In this document: in pieces, positions 1 through 7,761 of the stretch | Position numbering within the stretch: position 1 is the stretch's first letter | How the letters are laid out: every line of letters begins with the position of its first letter | DNA from: an uncultured Bacteroidales bacterium | Lineage (GTDB): Bacteria > Bacteroidota > Bacteroidia > Bacteroidales > WCHB1-69 | Length of the DNA: 23,759 nucleotides | Direction of reading: 5' to 3' | Assembly (NCBI GenBank): GCA_937892025.1 | Contig: CALAVA010000048.1 | Span: 1-23,759, forward strand | Made by a program: the position numbers and the translations under genes | Notes under the pieces: model-generated | Told to the model about the DNA's origin: nothing | Databases searched by the model: none | Seen by the model: the letters and a program-made list of their open reading frames with translations, nothing else

Positions 1-28
1 TGTCAGCATTTCTTACTCAAAAACTTGT

Positions 29-439
29 TCACGAAATATTTTTGTCCTTTGCCGGCAACTTTTCAGGATTATTCAAAATTTCTTCCGCCGTCGGCTCGCT
101 AAAATATGCGCCGTGCTTTCTGATTGCAGGTAGAACTTCTGAAGTCACCCAATGCTTGAATTTTTTCGCAGTAGGAAGTTTCGACGAAAGAATCAAACTG
201 TACAAGCCGCTCTCGTTGATGACGGTTGCATCGCGTTTCTGACCTGCACTGTCGATTTGGCAGACCAGCTTGTCTTCCTCGTCAACGTGTTTTTTCAATG
301 CACCGAATGTATCAGCATAGCCGAGAATATCGGCAATGTCTTTTCCGACAAAATAATCTTTGCCGTCAATTTTGAGAGCGCGGAAAGAGCCAAACTCTTC
401 ATTCGTAAAAATCTGCAAATTGTTTTCCACTAAAATCAC
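29..439 (-). CDS. Bro-N domain phage antirepressor, short form
   Basis: The 136-residue protein is a Bro-N (BRO/antirepressor N-terminal) domain. It shows the pattern of a DNA-binding Bro fold: GKDYFVGKDIADILGY near residues 26-41, INESGLYSLILSS near 74-86 and VLPAIRKHGAY near 102-112. Full-length relatives usually carry a second C-terminal ANT/KilA-C domain; here the protein stops soon after Bro-N, so it is a short or truncated version. The start is GTG at 439, overlapping the upstream stop by four bases (GTGA), with a second GTG at 430 as an alternative. It is the last readable gene of the minus-strand phage operon. Its likely role is regulation of the lysogenic switch, an inference from the family. 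Confidence 0.8.
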   Translation of the reverse strand: MILVENNLQIFTNEEFGSFRALKIDGKDYFVGKDIADILGYADTFGALKKHVDEEDKLVCQIDSAGQKRDATVINESGLYSLILSSKLPTAKKFKHWVTSEVLPAIRKHGAYFSEPTAEEILNNPEKLPAKDKNIS

Positions 440-699
440 TCTTCCACGCTTCCGATAACTTCATAATTTTTAAATTTCGACAAATCGCCGCAGTCAAAAC
501 TGCCGTTGTGCGTTTTCAGGAACAAGCGCAAATCGTCATACTCCGGCAACTGCTCTATCTGCGTTTCGCCGTCCGCCGTCTGAAAAAACCGGTACTTGTG
601 AAAGTGACCGACGACGTACCTGCCGCCTTTGGACAAAATTTTTTCGTGCCACTCATAAATCGGCTTCTCAAATTTTAAAATGTCTCCGACCTTAATCAT
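436..699 (-). CDS. Small phage protein of unknown function
   Basis: This encodes 87 residues. I choose the ATG at 699 (protein begins MIKVGDILKFEKP) because it overlaps the end of the preceding gene by 8 bases, as is usual in this coupled operon. The frame stays open further up to 780, but that extension is Arg/Lys-rich and overlaps the previous gene heavily. The sequence looks beta-rich, with KVGDILKF, RYVVGHFHKYRFF and GDLSKFKNYEVIG, resembling small barrel or SH3-like phage proteins. I recognise no family. It sits between the two-ORF frameshift candidate and the Bro-N antirepressor. Confidence 0.65.
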   Translation of the reverse strand: MIKVGDILKFEKPIYEWHEKILSKGGRYVVGHFHKYRFFQTADGETQIEQLPEYDDLRLFLKTHNGSFDCGDLSKFKNYEVIGSVEE

Positions 700-898
700 C
701 GCTTTCAATCTCCACACTGATTTTTTTGCCGAAAATCTTTGACGCTGATTCCTCAAAGGTTTTGCGATAACAATTTTCAAAATGACTCGCTATCGGCTGC
801 CTGTCGAAGGTCAGCGTCAAAACATCATCGGCGTAATCTGTCGCCTTCGCGTGTCTCAACGTCGCTCGAAAATATTCTCTCGCGTAATTTTCCGCCAA
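692..898 (-). CDS. Small phage ORF, possible frameshift continuation of the upstream gene
   Basis: As read, this is 68 residues from a weak TTG at 898. The same frame is open upstream through coding-looking sequence (FVDARKIFDAVLAENYARE) back to the 9-A run that ends the previous ORF (938-946 on the plus strand). A -1 shift there would fuse the two into one protein of about 149 residues. The segment TLTFDRQPIASHFENCY followed by KIFGKKISVEIES loosely recalls the N-terminal domain of DnaA or domain III of DnaX; this is pattern resemblance only. Neither a ribosome binding site nor an ATG marks an independent start, which favours the fusion or a one-base homopolymer error. Confidence 0.55.
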   Translation of the reverse strand: MAENYAREYFRATLRHAKATDYADDVLTLTFDRQPIASHFENCYRKTFEESASKIFGKKISVEIESDD

Positions 899-933
899 TA
901 CCGCGTCGAAGATTTTTCTCGCATCAACAAAAT

Positions 934-1140
934 TTAATTTTTTTTTGCGCCGTCAAGCGAAGAAATATTTTTCAGCGCATTTTTCAAGTTGAAGTGCGAA
1001 TCCACATTCAAGAAATAACTCGCCGACTTCAAGCAATCCGCCGCAAATTTGTAACTCTCGCCGTCAAAAATTTTCAGGACATCGGTAACCGCTTTTTTCG
1101 CCTTCTCGTCCTTCAAAATCAATTTCTCTGCATTCGTCAT
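934..1140 (-). CDS. Small phage ORF ending in an A9 slippery run
   Basis: This encodes 68 residues (begins MTNAEKLILKDEKAKKAV), starting at an ATG directly after the stop of the MBL gene, so it is translationally coupled. It ends ...DGAKKN with codons GCA AAA AAA AAT TAA, so the last codons lie on nine consecutive A residues. Re-reading one A puts ribosomes into the frame of the 692-898 ORF. The protein is helical and Lys-rich with no recognisable domain. It could be a stand-alone short product, the front half of a frameshifted fusion, or half of a gene split by a sequencing error in the homopolymer. Confidence 0.6.
   Translation of the reverse strand: MTNAEKLILKDEKAKKAVTDVLKIFDGESYKFAADCLKSASYFLNVDSHFNLKNALKNISSLDGAKKN
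938..946 (-). promoter_or_regulatory. A9 slippery sequence, candidate -1 frameshift site
   Basis: Nine A residues on the minus strand are followed two bases later by the in-frame stop (AAAAAAAAATTAA). They contain the A-AAA-AAA heptamer known from dnaX-type and IS-type slippage. A -1 slip joins the 934-1140 frame to the 692-898 frame with no intervening stop. Confidence 0.4.
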
Positions 1141-1881
1141 TTACTCCAACTCCTTATTTTTGGCCGCGATAACTTTTATTTTATCGCCGACAACTTTTTG
1201 AACTTCCTCTCTGAAAATTTCTCCGTCGCCGTGACGCGCCGATATGTGTATCAAATAAATTTCTTTGCACTCCGACAAATCTGTTTCTTCCAAAAACTTC
1301 AACGCCTTTTCAATCGACAGATGATTTTCCGAAATTCGCCGTTTTTGGCTTTCGTTTATCGAAGAATTTTTTAAATCTTCCTCCGAGAAATTGGTTTCAA
1401 GTAAAATTTTCGTCGCGTCCAAACAATTAAATCGCGGCACTTTGCCTAAATCTGTCAGATACAAAATTCTGTCTTCCTTGTCGGCGGAATAAAATGCGCT
1501 GTCGCCCTTGCTGTGGATTAAAAAGTTCACGGGCTCCGCCGCATCGTGCTTCACTTTCAACGACCAAAACTCAAAATATCCATTCGGCGAAAATTCTTTG
1601 TCGTCAATCAGATGCAACCGGTGATTTTCTTCCAAGCCGAGTGCCATTGCCGTTCCGCACGTCATATAAACGTCTACGCCGTGCTTGATAAAATCCTCCG
1701 CCGCCTTCGCGTGGTCTTTGTGTTCGTGCGTCACCAACACCGCTGTCGGCAATTTGAAATCCAGCAACTTCAGCGTCTTTTTGTAGGACAAACCGCAGTC
1801 AAGCAAAATTCTTGCCTCGCCGCTCGTCAGCAGGTAACTGTTGCCTTTGCTTCCTGTTGCCAAAACTTCAACCTCAATCAC
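1141..1881 (-). CDS. MBL-fold metallo-hydrolase (WalJ/YycJ-like), phage recombination module
   Basis: This 246-residue metallo-beta-lactamase-fold protein has the diagnostic metal motif THEHKDH at residues 51-57, an early LDCG at 27-30, a later LYLTDLG aspartate and an ENHLSIE / HISARHGDG histidine pair, as in the WalJ/YycJ group. The GTG start at 1881 overlaps the stop of the upstream SbcC-like ATPase by four bases (GTGA), which suggests the two act together. Family members are hydrolases or nucleases. In this setting, next to RecT with no visible RecE-type exonuclease, a role as DNA end-processing nuclease is a reasonable inference but is not shown by sequence. Confidence 0.85.
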   Translation of the reverse strand: MIEVEVLATGSKGNSYLLTSGEARILLDCGLSYKKTLKLLDFKLPTAVLVTHEHKDHAKAAEDFIKHGVDVYMTCGTAMALGLEENHRLHLIDDKEFSPNGYFEFWSLKVKHDAAEPVNFLIHSKGDSAFYSADKEDRILYLTDLGKVPRFNCLDATKILLETNFSEEDLKNSSINESQKRRISENHLSIEKALKFLEETDLSECKEIYLIHISARHGDGEIFREEVQKVVGDKIKVIAAKNKELE

Positions 1882-3587
1882 GCAACTTTCGCCTCCTCAA
1901 ATTCCAGCTTGAAATTTTTCTCCGGCTTTTCCTCAACCTCGACTTTCAAAACTTCCTGTCCTTCGACTACCTTCAGCAAGAAAAGTTGATTCGGCAATTC
2001 TATCAGGCTGTTCGACGTGTAACTTTCCGCGTCGTCTATGAATATCGGCAATTCTATCGAGTAGAATCTCTGTAACGTCCGCAAAATGTCCAGTGCCGCT
2101 TTCAACTTCGCGCCGCGATTTAAACCGCCGTCGTAAGGCACTCCGTCTATCATCGGCTCGCAAATTTCCTTCACACTGCCGTTTATCAACGTCTCGAACA
2201 TCTTAAATTTCACGAACTCAAATTGCGCGTTGATTGTGTCTTCAATCATTTTCACTTTTGCGCGAATAAATTTTTCAGCAAGGTATATCTGCCGCTCGCA
2301 ATCCTCTCTCTGCTGATTGAGTTCGTTTTCGCGTTTGCTTAACTCCTCAATGCGCTTTTGAGTTTGCTCCGCCTCATTTTTATTCTGCAAAAAGTTCGTC
2401 AATTTGTGTTGCGCGATGCTTAATTCTGTAAAAACTCTGTCGCGCTCCGAAATTGCCGCGTTCAACTCGTCCATACTCGCCGTTTTTTCAGCCGCGTCAA
2501 TCTGCTCTTGAATTTTTTCCGCCTGACTGTTAAGATTTTCCAACTCATTTTTTTTTGCAGAGAGTTCACTCGCAAGTTTGTCACGCTCAATTTTAAGTTG
2601 CTTGCCTTGCGCTGAAATTTCCGCTATTTTTTTATCTTTCGTCGCTTTGAACTTTTCGGCAGGTAAGTTTTGTCCGCACGTCGGACAAATTCCGCCTTTC
2701 GTCAAAGAAATTTTCCGCCATTCCTCGCGCATTTCCACGAGGTTTTTTTCCGCCTGCTCAAGTCGAATTTTTGAACGCTCAATTTCAAGTGATACGTTGC
2801 CGATTATCCGCTGAATTTTTAAAAGTTCATTCTTCGGTCTGTCGCGCTCCGTCAAAAGTCTTTGTGTCTGCGCTACTTTGGCATCCGCTACTTTCAAATC
2901 GGCTTTCAATTTTTCGATTTCGGCTCTCAAACTTTCTTCGTCGCCTTCAACCGAAATTTTCTTGCCGCTCAATTCATCAATCCGCGCCGGTATTGCCGCA
3001 AGTTCATCGGTAAACTTTTTTTTCGCGGATTTTTTCGTTGCGATAAATGCGTCAGGCGTAGACCTTCCAAGCTCCAATTCTTGAAAAATCTCATCGCTCG
3101 CCATTACCGCCGCATTATCAACCTTGCACATCTGCATTAAAATATTTCTCCGCTCTTTCCACGCCATTTGACAAAATCCAAAAGGATTTAACATCGCGCC
3201 GCCCGTGAGTTTCAAAATCTCCGCGTCAAATTCTTTTTGTTTGAGCTCCACGCCGTCTACAAAATAATTCTGCGTCGTCGCCTTGAAATTTCCGCGTTTA
3301 TCAAAAGTGTTGACACTTTCGCGCCGGATTGTCGTGTGGTCGTCAAACTCTATCTCTATAGAATGAATTTTTCTGTCGCGAATCAATTTGCCGTCCGCGC
3401 CGAAAGAATTTACCTCGCCGCTCGTGCCGTCTGAAAATTTTCCTGTCATCGCCCAAAAATATGCGTCCGCGATTGAAGTCTTGCCCGTGCCGTTCTGCCC
3501 GCTGATTGTCACGTTTGCGCCGTCGGCAATAATTTCAAGTTTCTCTTCGCCTTTGAAATTTTCAAGCCGGATTGAAATAATTTTCAC
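1878..3587 (-). CDS. SbcC/Rad50-like SMC-type ATPase with zinc hook
   Basis: The 569-residue protein opens with an ABC/SMC N-lobe (MKIISIRLENFKG) and Walker A GQNGTGKT at residues 30-37. A long coiled coil follows (about 185-450), interrupted by a zinc-hook CPTCG at 301-305. The C-lobe has IFIDDAE in the Walker B position. It is much shorter than cellular SbcC (about 1000 residues), as in phage versions. The start is GTG at 3587, preceded by AAAGGAG. No SbcD-type calcineurin-like nuclease gene accompanies it; an MBL-fold gene is coupled instead. The likely role is DNA end processing or recombination during phage replication. Confidence 0.9.
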   Translation of the reverse strand: MKIISIRLENFKGEEKLEIIADGANVTISGQNGTGKTSIADAYFWAMTGKFSDGTSGEVNSFGADGKLIRDRKIHSIEIEFDDHTTIRRESVNTFDKRGNFKATTQNYFVDGVELKQKEFDAEILKLTGGAMLNPFGFCQMAWKERRNILMQMCKVDNAAVMASDEIFQELELGRSTPDAFIATKKSAKKKFTDELAAIPARIDELSGKKISVEGDEESLRAEIEKLKADLKVADAKVAQTQRLLTERDRPKNELLKIQRIIGNVSLEIERSKIRLEQAEKNLVEMREEWRKISLTKGGICPTCGQNLPAEKFKATKDKKIAEISAQGKQLKIERDKLASELSAKKNELENLNSQAEKIQEQIDAAEKTASMDELNAAISERDRVFTELSIAQHKLTNFLQNKNEAEQTQKRIEELSKRENELNQQREDCERQIYLAEKFIRAKVKMIEDTINAQFEFVKFKMFETLINGSVKEICEPMIDGVPYDGGLNRGAKLKAALDILRTLQRFYSIELPIFIDDAESYTSNSLIELPNQLFLLKVVEGQEVLKVEVEEKPEKNFKLEFEEAKVA

Positions 3588-3600
3588 CGTAACCGCTCCT

Positions 3601-3660
3601 TTCTATCGTTAGGAATGAGAAATGTTTCTACTCGATAGAATCTTCACTCCTCATTCCTAA
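3601..3660. repeat. Two interleaved inverted repeats between recT and the ATPase gene
   Basis: TTCTATCG at 3601-3608 pairs with CGATAGAA at 3633-3640, and TTAGGAATGAG at 3609-3619 pairs with CTCATTCCTAA at 3650-3660. The two pairings cross, so as RNA they could form a pseudoknot or alternative hairpins. They fill the only sizeable gap within the recT-ATPase operon, just upstream (in transcription) of the ATPase ribosome binding site. Confidence 0.5.
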
Positions 3661-3678
3661 CTCCTAACTTCTCATTGT

Positions 3679-4524
3679 TCAGAACGGTGCGCTGATTTCC
3701 GTTTCAGTTGAATTTTCTTCCGTGAAAAGCACTTCGCCCGTCTCGTTGTTCACAAATTCAGGTTCCGAATTTTCCTCGCTCGGCACTTCGATTATTTCGC
3801 GGCTTACCGACTGTCCGTCGTCATCGACGTAGGTGAAAGAATTTTTATCAACAACCGTCTGGTCCGCTTGAATTGCCGTCTGCATTTCGCTCGACAGTAT
3901 CCCCCAGTTTTTCAGGAGTTTTTTCAAAACGGTTTTTATCGCCATCTGATTGAAATTTTTCGCCCACATCGACCAAGTTCTTTTCTTGTCAGCCGAGTAA
4001 CTCTGCGAATAGGTCTGCGCGTGCGATTCCATTTCCGCCTTGCTCATATAAATCGTTTTGCTGAATCCGTTCACCAACTCCAAATGCGCCACGTACCCGA
4101 CAATTTCATCAGAAATTTTTTCGCCGATTATGAACTCACCGGTCAGCGGGTCGATACTGCGGATTTCGCCTTTGTGAATAACTCCCGCGTGAAGTTTTTT
4201 GTACTGCCCTGTGCGAAGTGCCAGCTGCACATATCCGCGCCAACCGATTTGCAACGTCGCTTTGTTTTTGAACGGCACCAAGTACGCCTGTCCTTGCGAC
4301 GGATCTACCGACAAATTCACGCTCGCCGCGAGAACTGCCGCCGAAAAGATTGACGACGGCTCGCACTTCTGCAACTGCTCATTGCCGTTGAACGCGACCA
4401 GTATAGGCGCAGTAAACGCCGCAGGATTTTTGCCTATCACGTCGGCGATGCTCTTTTTCACTCTCTCCGTCTTCAAGTACTCCGGCAACGTCAAGCCGCT
4501 TTTCGTTACTGCGTAATTCCCCAT
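3679..4524 (-). CDS. recT: RecT single-strand annealing recombinase
   Basis: This 281-residue RecT/Redbeta-family protein anneals complementary single strands in phage recombination. Family features are visible: an N-terminal LPEYLKTERVKKSIADVIG, then AAVLAASVNLSVDP, QAYLVPFKNKATLQIGWRGY and a KRTWSMWAKNFNQMAIKTVLKK segment, all typical of RecT. The C-terminal tail is acidic (SEENSEPEFVNNETGEV), also usual. I start at ATG 4524 (MGNYAVTKSG) because AGAGGAG lies at correct spacing before it; an in-frame upstream start would lack one. Its neighbours are an unknown helical protein upstream and the SbcC-like ATPase downstream. No RecE-like exonuclease is present in the window. Confidence 0.95.
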   Translation of the reverse strand: MGNYAVTKSGLTLPEYLKTERVKKSIADVIGKNPAAFTAPILVAFNGNEQLQKCEPSSIFSAAVLAASVNLSVDPSQGQAYLVPFKNKATLQIGWRGYVQLALRTGQYKKLHAGVIHKGEIRSIDPLTGEFIIGEKISDEIVGYVAHLELVNGFSKTIYMSKAEMESHAQTYSQSYSADKKRTWSMWAKNFNQMAIKTVLKKLLKNWGILSSEMQTAIQADQTVVDKNSFTYVDDDGQSVSREIIEVPSEENSEPEFVNNETGEVLFTEENSTETEISAPF

Positions 4525-4592
4525 TGCAATTTCTCCTCTCATCTGTTAAAATCCGATTCGGATAGTTTTATGCTTTTTCAAAGCGATTTTTT

Positions 4593-5189
4593 TTAGGCAG
4601 GAACTTTGACTTCCAAATAATTTGTCGCCTCCGAGCGACTATTTTTATTTTGCGCCGAAAGTTCCAGATAATCGCCGACCGTCAATTCTTTCTTTTCAAG
4701 AAAGTTACGCTCGCAGATTGTCGCAATGCTTTCAAACTTAAAATAATCTATCGCGGCGTGCCACTCTTTCAAAACCGCGTGCCCTTTGGTATGGAAATTC
4801 GCGTCAAAATTCGCCAACGCGTCCAGTGTCTCGCGCTCCGTGCTCGCCGTTTTTGCCTGTTCAATCAAACCTGCCGCGTGACTTGCCCTCGTCGCCGCTT
4901 GTTTCTTGGCTTCGACCAATTCTTCTGCCGTCATTGCGTAATACGCCGTGTCGTCGGTTTTGTTTTCCGGCAATATCGCCAGCTTGTACCATTTGACAAC
5001 TTCCGCTTTGAGTGAATCGCAGTATTCCGCCTGCGCCAAAACTAAGTTCGCAAGGCAACGTCCGACTTTGCCGTTGTAGTGTTTTTTCAGCGAAAGTTCC
5101 AACTCCTCCGTGTATTCCGCCAGCTTTGCGCGATTCAGTTCGTACTGCCTCAACGTCGCTTGCAAACGCTCTTTAAATGTCATTGCCAT
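4593..5189 (-). CDS. Helical phage protein upstream of recT, unknown function
   Basis: This encodes 198 residues from ATG 5189 (MAMTFKERLQATL), with GGAGG about 8 bases upstream inside the end of the helicase-loader gene. An upstream start at 5234 would add an implausible Arg-rich leader. The protein is mostly alpha-helical and charged, and ends LEVKVPA. I recognise no named domain. Proteins of unknown function commonly sit between replication genes and recT in phages of Firmicutes, often as recombination accessory factors. The assignment as part of the recombination module rests on position only. Confidence 0.75.
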   Translation of the reverse strand: MAMTFKERLQATLRQYELNRAKLAEYTEELELSLKKHYNGKVGRCLANLVLAQAEYCDSLKAEVVKWYKLAILPENKTDDTAYYAMTAEELVEAKKQAATRASHAAGLIEQAKTASTERETLDALANFDANFHTKGHAVLKEWHAAIDYFKFESIATICERNFLEKKELTVGDYLELSAQNKNSRSEATNYLEVKVPA

Positions 5190-5191
5190 TT

Positions 5192-6118
5192 TCAAAACCT
5201 CCTGTCTTCGCCCGTCAGTTCTATTCGCTCGCACATCTGCGCCAATCTTGAAACTATTCGGCTTCCTGTCACATTCGGAAATTTTTCATCATTTTGTTTG
5301 TACGTTTTCTTCGGATGGTTCAGCCTCCAAGCCAATTTCCCAAGCTCCAAATTGCTCGTTACTATCACCGGTTTTTCCGCGTTGTACCGCTGATTTATTA
5401 TTGAATAAATTCGCTCTACCGCCCATTCCGTCGGAATCTCTGTGCCTAAATCGTCCAAAACCAGCAAGTCCACTTTCGCCAAATCGTCCATCAAGTCTGT
5501 TATCTTCGTGCTTTCGTCGTCAAAACTGCTACGCAAAATTTCAAGTAACGTCGGCACGTCGCCGAAGATTGCTGACTTGTTCGACTTCAAAAACTCCTGC
5601 GTCACTATCGACGCTAAAAAAGTTTTGCCCGTGCCCGGGTTACCGAAAAAGAACAATCCGCCTTTGTCGGTACTCAAAAATTCCTTCGCCTTTTCTACTG
5701 CTATAGAATTGTCCGCCGTCACTTCATAGTCTGAAAAAGTTTTGTCGCGATACTGCGGTGGAATTTTCGCCGCTCTAAATGCTCTGTCCAGACGCTTCAT
5801 TTTGTTTTGCGCATTCTGATATTTGCAAAGACCGTATCTGATTACCGCACGGCGTTTTTTGTCAAAGCCTTCTTCAACGCTGATAAACGGTCTGCAGTCT
5901 TTTTCTCTCACGCACGGCAAGCCCACACATTTTTCGCAAATCGCTATCTCGCGCTCTGCTCTAAAAATTTCTTGTGCGTCGTAAACTTCCATCTCGCCGT
6001 ACTTCTCGATAATTCGCGGATATTCTTCACGCTGAAATCTCTCGCGTTCTGCCTGCACTTTTGCAAAAATATCAGCGTAAGCCGTAGTATTTAGCGTTGA
6101 TGTCGTCGGCTGGCTCAT
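5192..6118 (-). CDS. DnaC/IstB-type helicase loader ATPase
   Basis: The 308-residue protein has an N-terminal cysteine cluster (CEKCVGLPCVREKDC, about residues 61-75), probably zinc-binding as in DnaC/DnaI, followed by an AAA+ core. Walker A is GNPGTGKT, Walker B is LLVLDDLG, and a sensor-1 segment VIVTSNLEL and a GSRIVSRL arginine region are visible. It should load the replicative helicase at the phage origin. The ATG at 6118 lies 47 bases inside the upstream initiator gene and has AGGAG upstream, so the pair is translationally coupled as in many phage initiator-loader pairs. Confidence 0.92.
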   Translation of the reverse strand: MSQPTTSTLNTTAYADIFAKVQAERERFQREEYPRIIEKYGEMEVYDAQEIFRAEREIAICEKCVGLPCVREKDCRPFISVEEGFDKKRRAVIRYGLCKYQNAQNKMKRLDRAFRAAKIPPQYRDKTFSDYEVTADNSIAVEKAKEFLSTDKGGLFFFGNPGTGKTFLASIVTQEFLKSNKSAIFGDVPTLLEILRSSFDDESTKITDLMDDLAKVDLLVLDDLGTEIPTEWAVERIYSIINQRYNAEKPVIVTSNLELGKLAWRLNHPKKTYKQNDEKFPNVTGSRIVSRLAQMCERIELTGEDRRF

Positions 6119-6875
6119 TCCTCATTTCTCCTTTCGCTTGCGGCTTATCTCCGCCGCGCAAAACTACTTCCACATTCCGAAGGTTGATTGTCGGTTGTTT
6201 CTTGTACCGGTTGGCTGTTCCAATCGCAAAGAAGACTTTTTCCGAACCGAACTCTTTTTCCAACGCCGCCAGCCCTTCTTCGTCCAATTCCGTCGGATTA
6301 TGCCAAGTCGCCTGTATCCAGCGATGCCGCACCGAATGGCTCACTTTTGCCGTTGGTTTTTGCTCGACCTCAATCTCAGGCGTGGTTTCTACGGATTCTC
6401 TCACGCCGTCCGTGCCTTCGCTCGCTCGCGCCCGCGTTGTCGTCGTCGTCGTCATAAAGTCTTCTGTCTTTGTCTTAACGTCTTCGCGCGCGTGGGTATA
6501 GGAAACCGCCCCAGCTACTTCACTCTGTACTTTACCTTGAATGGTGTCCTGATTAGTACTTTGAATGGTGTCCTGTGGGTCATTCCAAGAAGTTGACGCT
6601 AACTGTACAAGTTTGTAGGTCGTGCCGTAATACTTGCTCGTCTTGAAGTCAATCAATCCTGCCAACTTCAAACGGCTTTTAGCATCTGCAATCGTTTTGG
6701 TACTCCGAATGCGGGTAAGCCTCATCAATTCGTTGTCCGAAAGCTCGATTTCATCCGCCCAATGTGCCGCGTTAAATTTGGCGACAATCCAGTAAAACGC
6801 GGCTTGACTGGCAGTAGAAAGTTTTTGTCTTTCAGCGCGAATCAGAAATTCTTTCCAGTTATCGAAGAAACTCAT
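6072..6875 (-). CDS. Phage replication initiator with N-terminal winged helix
   Basis: This encodes 267 residues. Residues 1-95 form a winged-helix replisome-organiser domain (FLIRAERQKLSTASQAAFYW, LSDNELMRLTRIRSTKTIADA, LKLAGLIDFK). A low-complexity linker follows (about 95-165) with a tract of six threonines coded by repeated ACG/ACA-type triplets. The C-terminal region (about 180-260; WIQATWHNPTELDEEGLAALEKEFG, FFAIGTANRY) resembles the DnaD-like end of such initiators. The ATG at 6875 has GAGAGG upstream. It is immediately followed by the helicase loader, the usual initiator-loader arrangement. A repeat pair in the linker DNA may be part of the origin. Confidence 0.8.
   Translation of the reverse strand: MSFFDNWKEFLIRAERQKLSTASQAAFYWIVAKFNAAHWADEIELSDNELMRLTRIRSTKTIADAKSRLKLAGLIDFKTSKYYGTTYKLVQLASTSWNDPQDTIQSTNQDTIQGKVQSEVAGAVSYTHAREDVKTKTEDFMTTTTTTRARASEGTDGVRESVETTPEIEVEQKPTAKVSHSVRHRWIQATWHNPTELDEEGLAALEKEFGSEKVFFAIGTANRYKKQPTINLRNVEVVLRGGDKPQAKGEMRNEPADDINAKYYGLR
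6537..6575. repeat. 15-nt direct repeat inside the initiator gene, possible iteron
   Basis: TTGAATGGTGTCCTG occurs at 6537-6551 and again at 6561-6575, a spacing of 24 bases, producing the repeated peptide QDTIQ in the initiator linker. Many phage origins lie inside the initiator gene as short iterons. With only two copies, coding repetition is an equally good explanation. Confidence 0.4.
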
Positions 6876-6957
6876 ATCGATTCACCTCTCCATATTCAAT
6901 TTTCAAAGACGATTTCACGCAAGCATACGCACCACTCCTTTCAAAAAATCCTTGAAT

Positions 6958-7761
6958 TTACTCTTCGACTTGCTCAATCAGCGGCAAATGTCCGTGACGT
7001 TTCAAGATTTCGTACAAGAACAATCTGCCTTTTTGCGTCCAGTTCGTGTGCGTTTTGAAAAATCCGTCGCTAATCTGAATCGTTTTTGTCACGGTGTATC
7101 CTTGAGCGGCGAAATCTTGATACACAAGCCACGTTCCGCCGCAAGGATATTGAATCTTAAGCTGATGCAAAAGCTGATTCATTGCCTTGCCGGAAAGTCC
7201 GTAATCTTTCGCGATAACGCTCACAGGAATTGCCTCTTTGCTCTGCAGAATCAAGTCGTAATAGCTCGCCTTCGGTTTCATCTCCGCAATCTGCACGGAT
7301 TGAACTTCGACGATTTCCTGCAGGCGTTCTTTTTCTTCGCGTTCCTGCTGAAGTGCCGTCAAAATTTCAATCGCCCACGCAGGATTTGAAATTGCCTGTT
7401 TTGCAAAATCTTTCGTCGCGTAAACTCCGTGCTTTCTGATTGCAGGAAGAATTTCATCAGCAACCAAAATTTGAAACTTTTCTGCGACCTCGTTTTTCGC
7501 CTTCATCGCCAACCGGTAAAAAATATTTTCAGGAATAAATTCAGGACAATTTGCCTGATAATCTCCGTTGCAGGAAGTTGCAACGCCGAAATCCATTAAA
7601 TATTTATGAACCGTGTTCCAACGAACTACAACATTGCCACTTGCGGCAACGGTCGTAAAACCAAGACCGCGAGACACGTCCTCAAGATTTAAGTAAGCCG
7701 TACCGTCTTTTTCATAACCTCGAACATTGGCAACGGTTAAAATCTGCAATTTGTTTTCCAT
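6958..7761 (-). CDS. Phage antirepressor with C-terminal ANT/KilA-C domain
   Basis: This encodes 267 residues from ATG 7761 (MENKLQILTV), preceded by AGAAGG; a GTG three codons upstream is an alternative. The N-terminal part is Bro/P22-antirepressor-like (LNLEDVSRGLGF, ENIFYRLAMKAKNEVAEKFQ, DEILPAIRKHGVY). A short coiled coil follows (LQQEREEKERLQEIVEVQ), then a KilA-C/ANT domain (YYDLILQSKEAIPVSVIAKDYG, MNQLLHQL, TQKGRLFLYEIL). It is the first gene of the minus-strand operon. It shares the LPAIRKHG stretch, and a nearly identical DNA segment, with the Bro-N gene at the other end of the module. Confidence 0.9.
   Translation of the reverse strand: MENKLQILTVANVRGYEKDGTAYLNLEDVSRGLGFTTVAASGNVVVRWNTVHKYLMDFGVATSCNGDYQANCPEFIPENIFYRLAMKAKNEVAEKFQILVADEILPAIRKHGVYATKDFAKQAISNPAWAIEILTALQQEREEKERLQEIVEVQSVQIAEMKPKASYYDLILQSKEAIPVSVIAKDYGLSGKAMNQLLHQLKIQYPCGGTWLVYQDFAAQGYTVTKTIQISDGFFKTHTNWTQKGRLFLYEILKRHGHLPLIEQVEE

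Noticed and set aside
739..1374. 211-codon plus-strand frame
   Set aside because: It runs antisense across four phage genes that are coherently coupled on the minus strand; the residue composition (Arg/Phe-rich) is that of a shadow frame.
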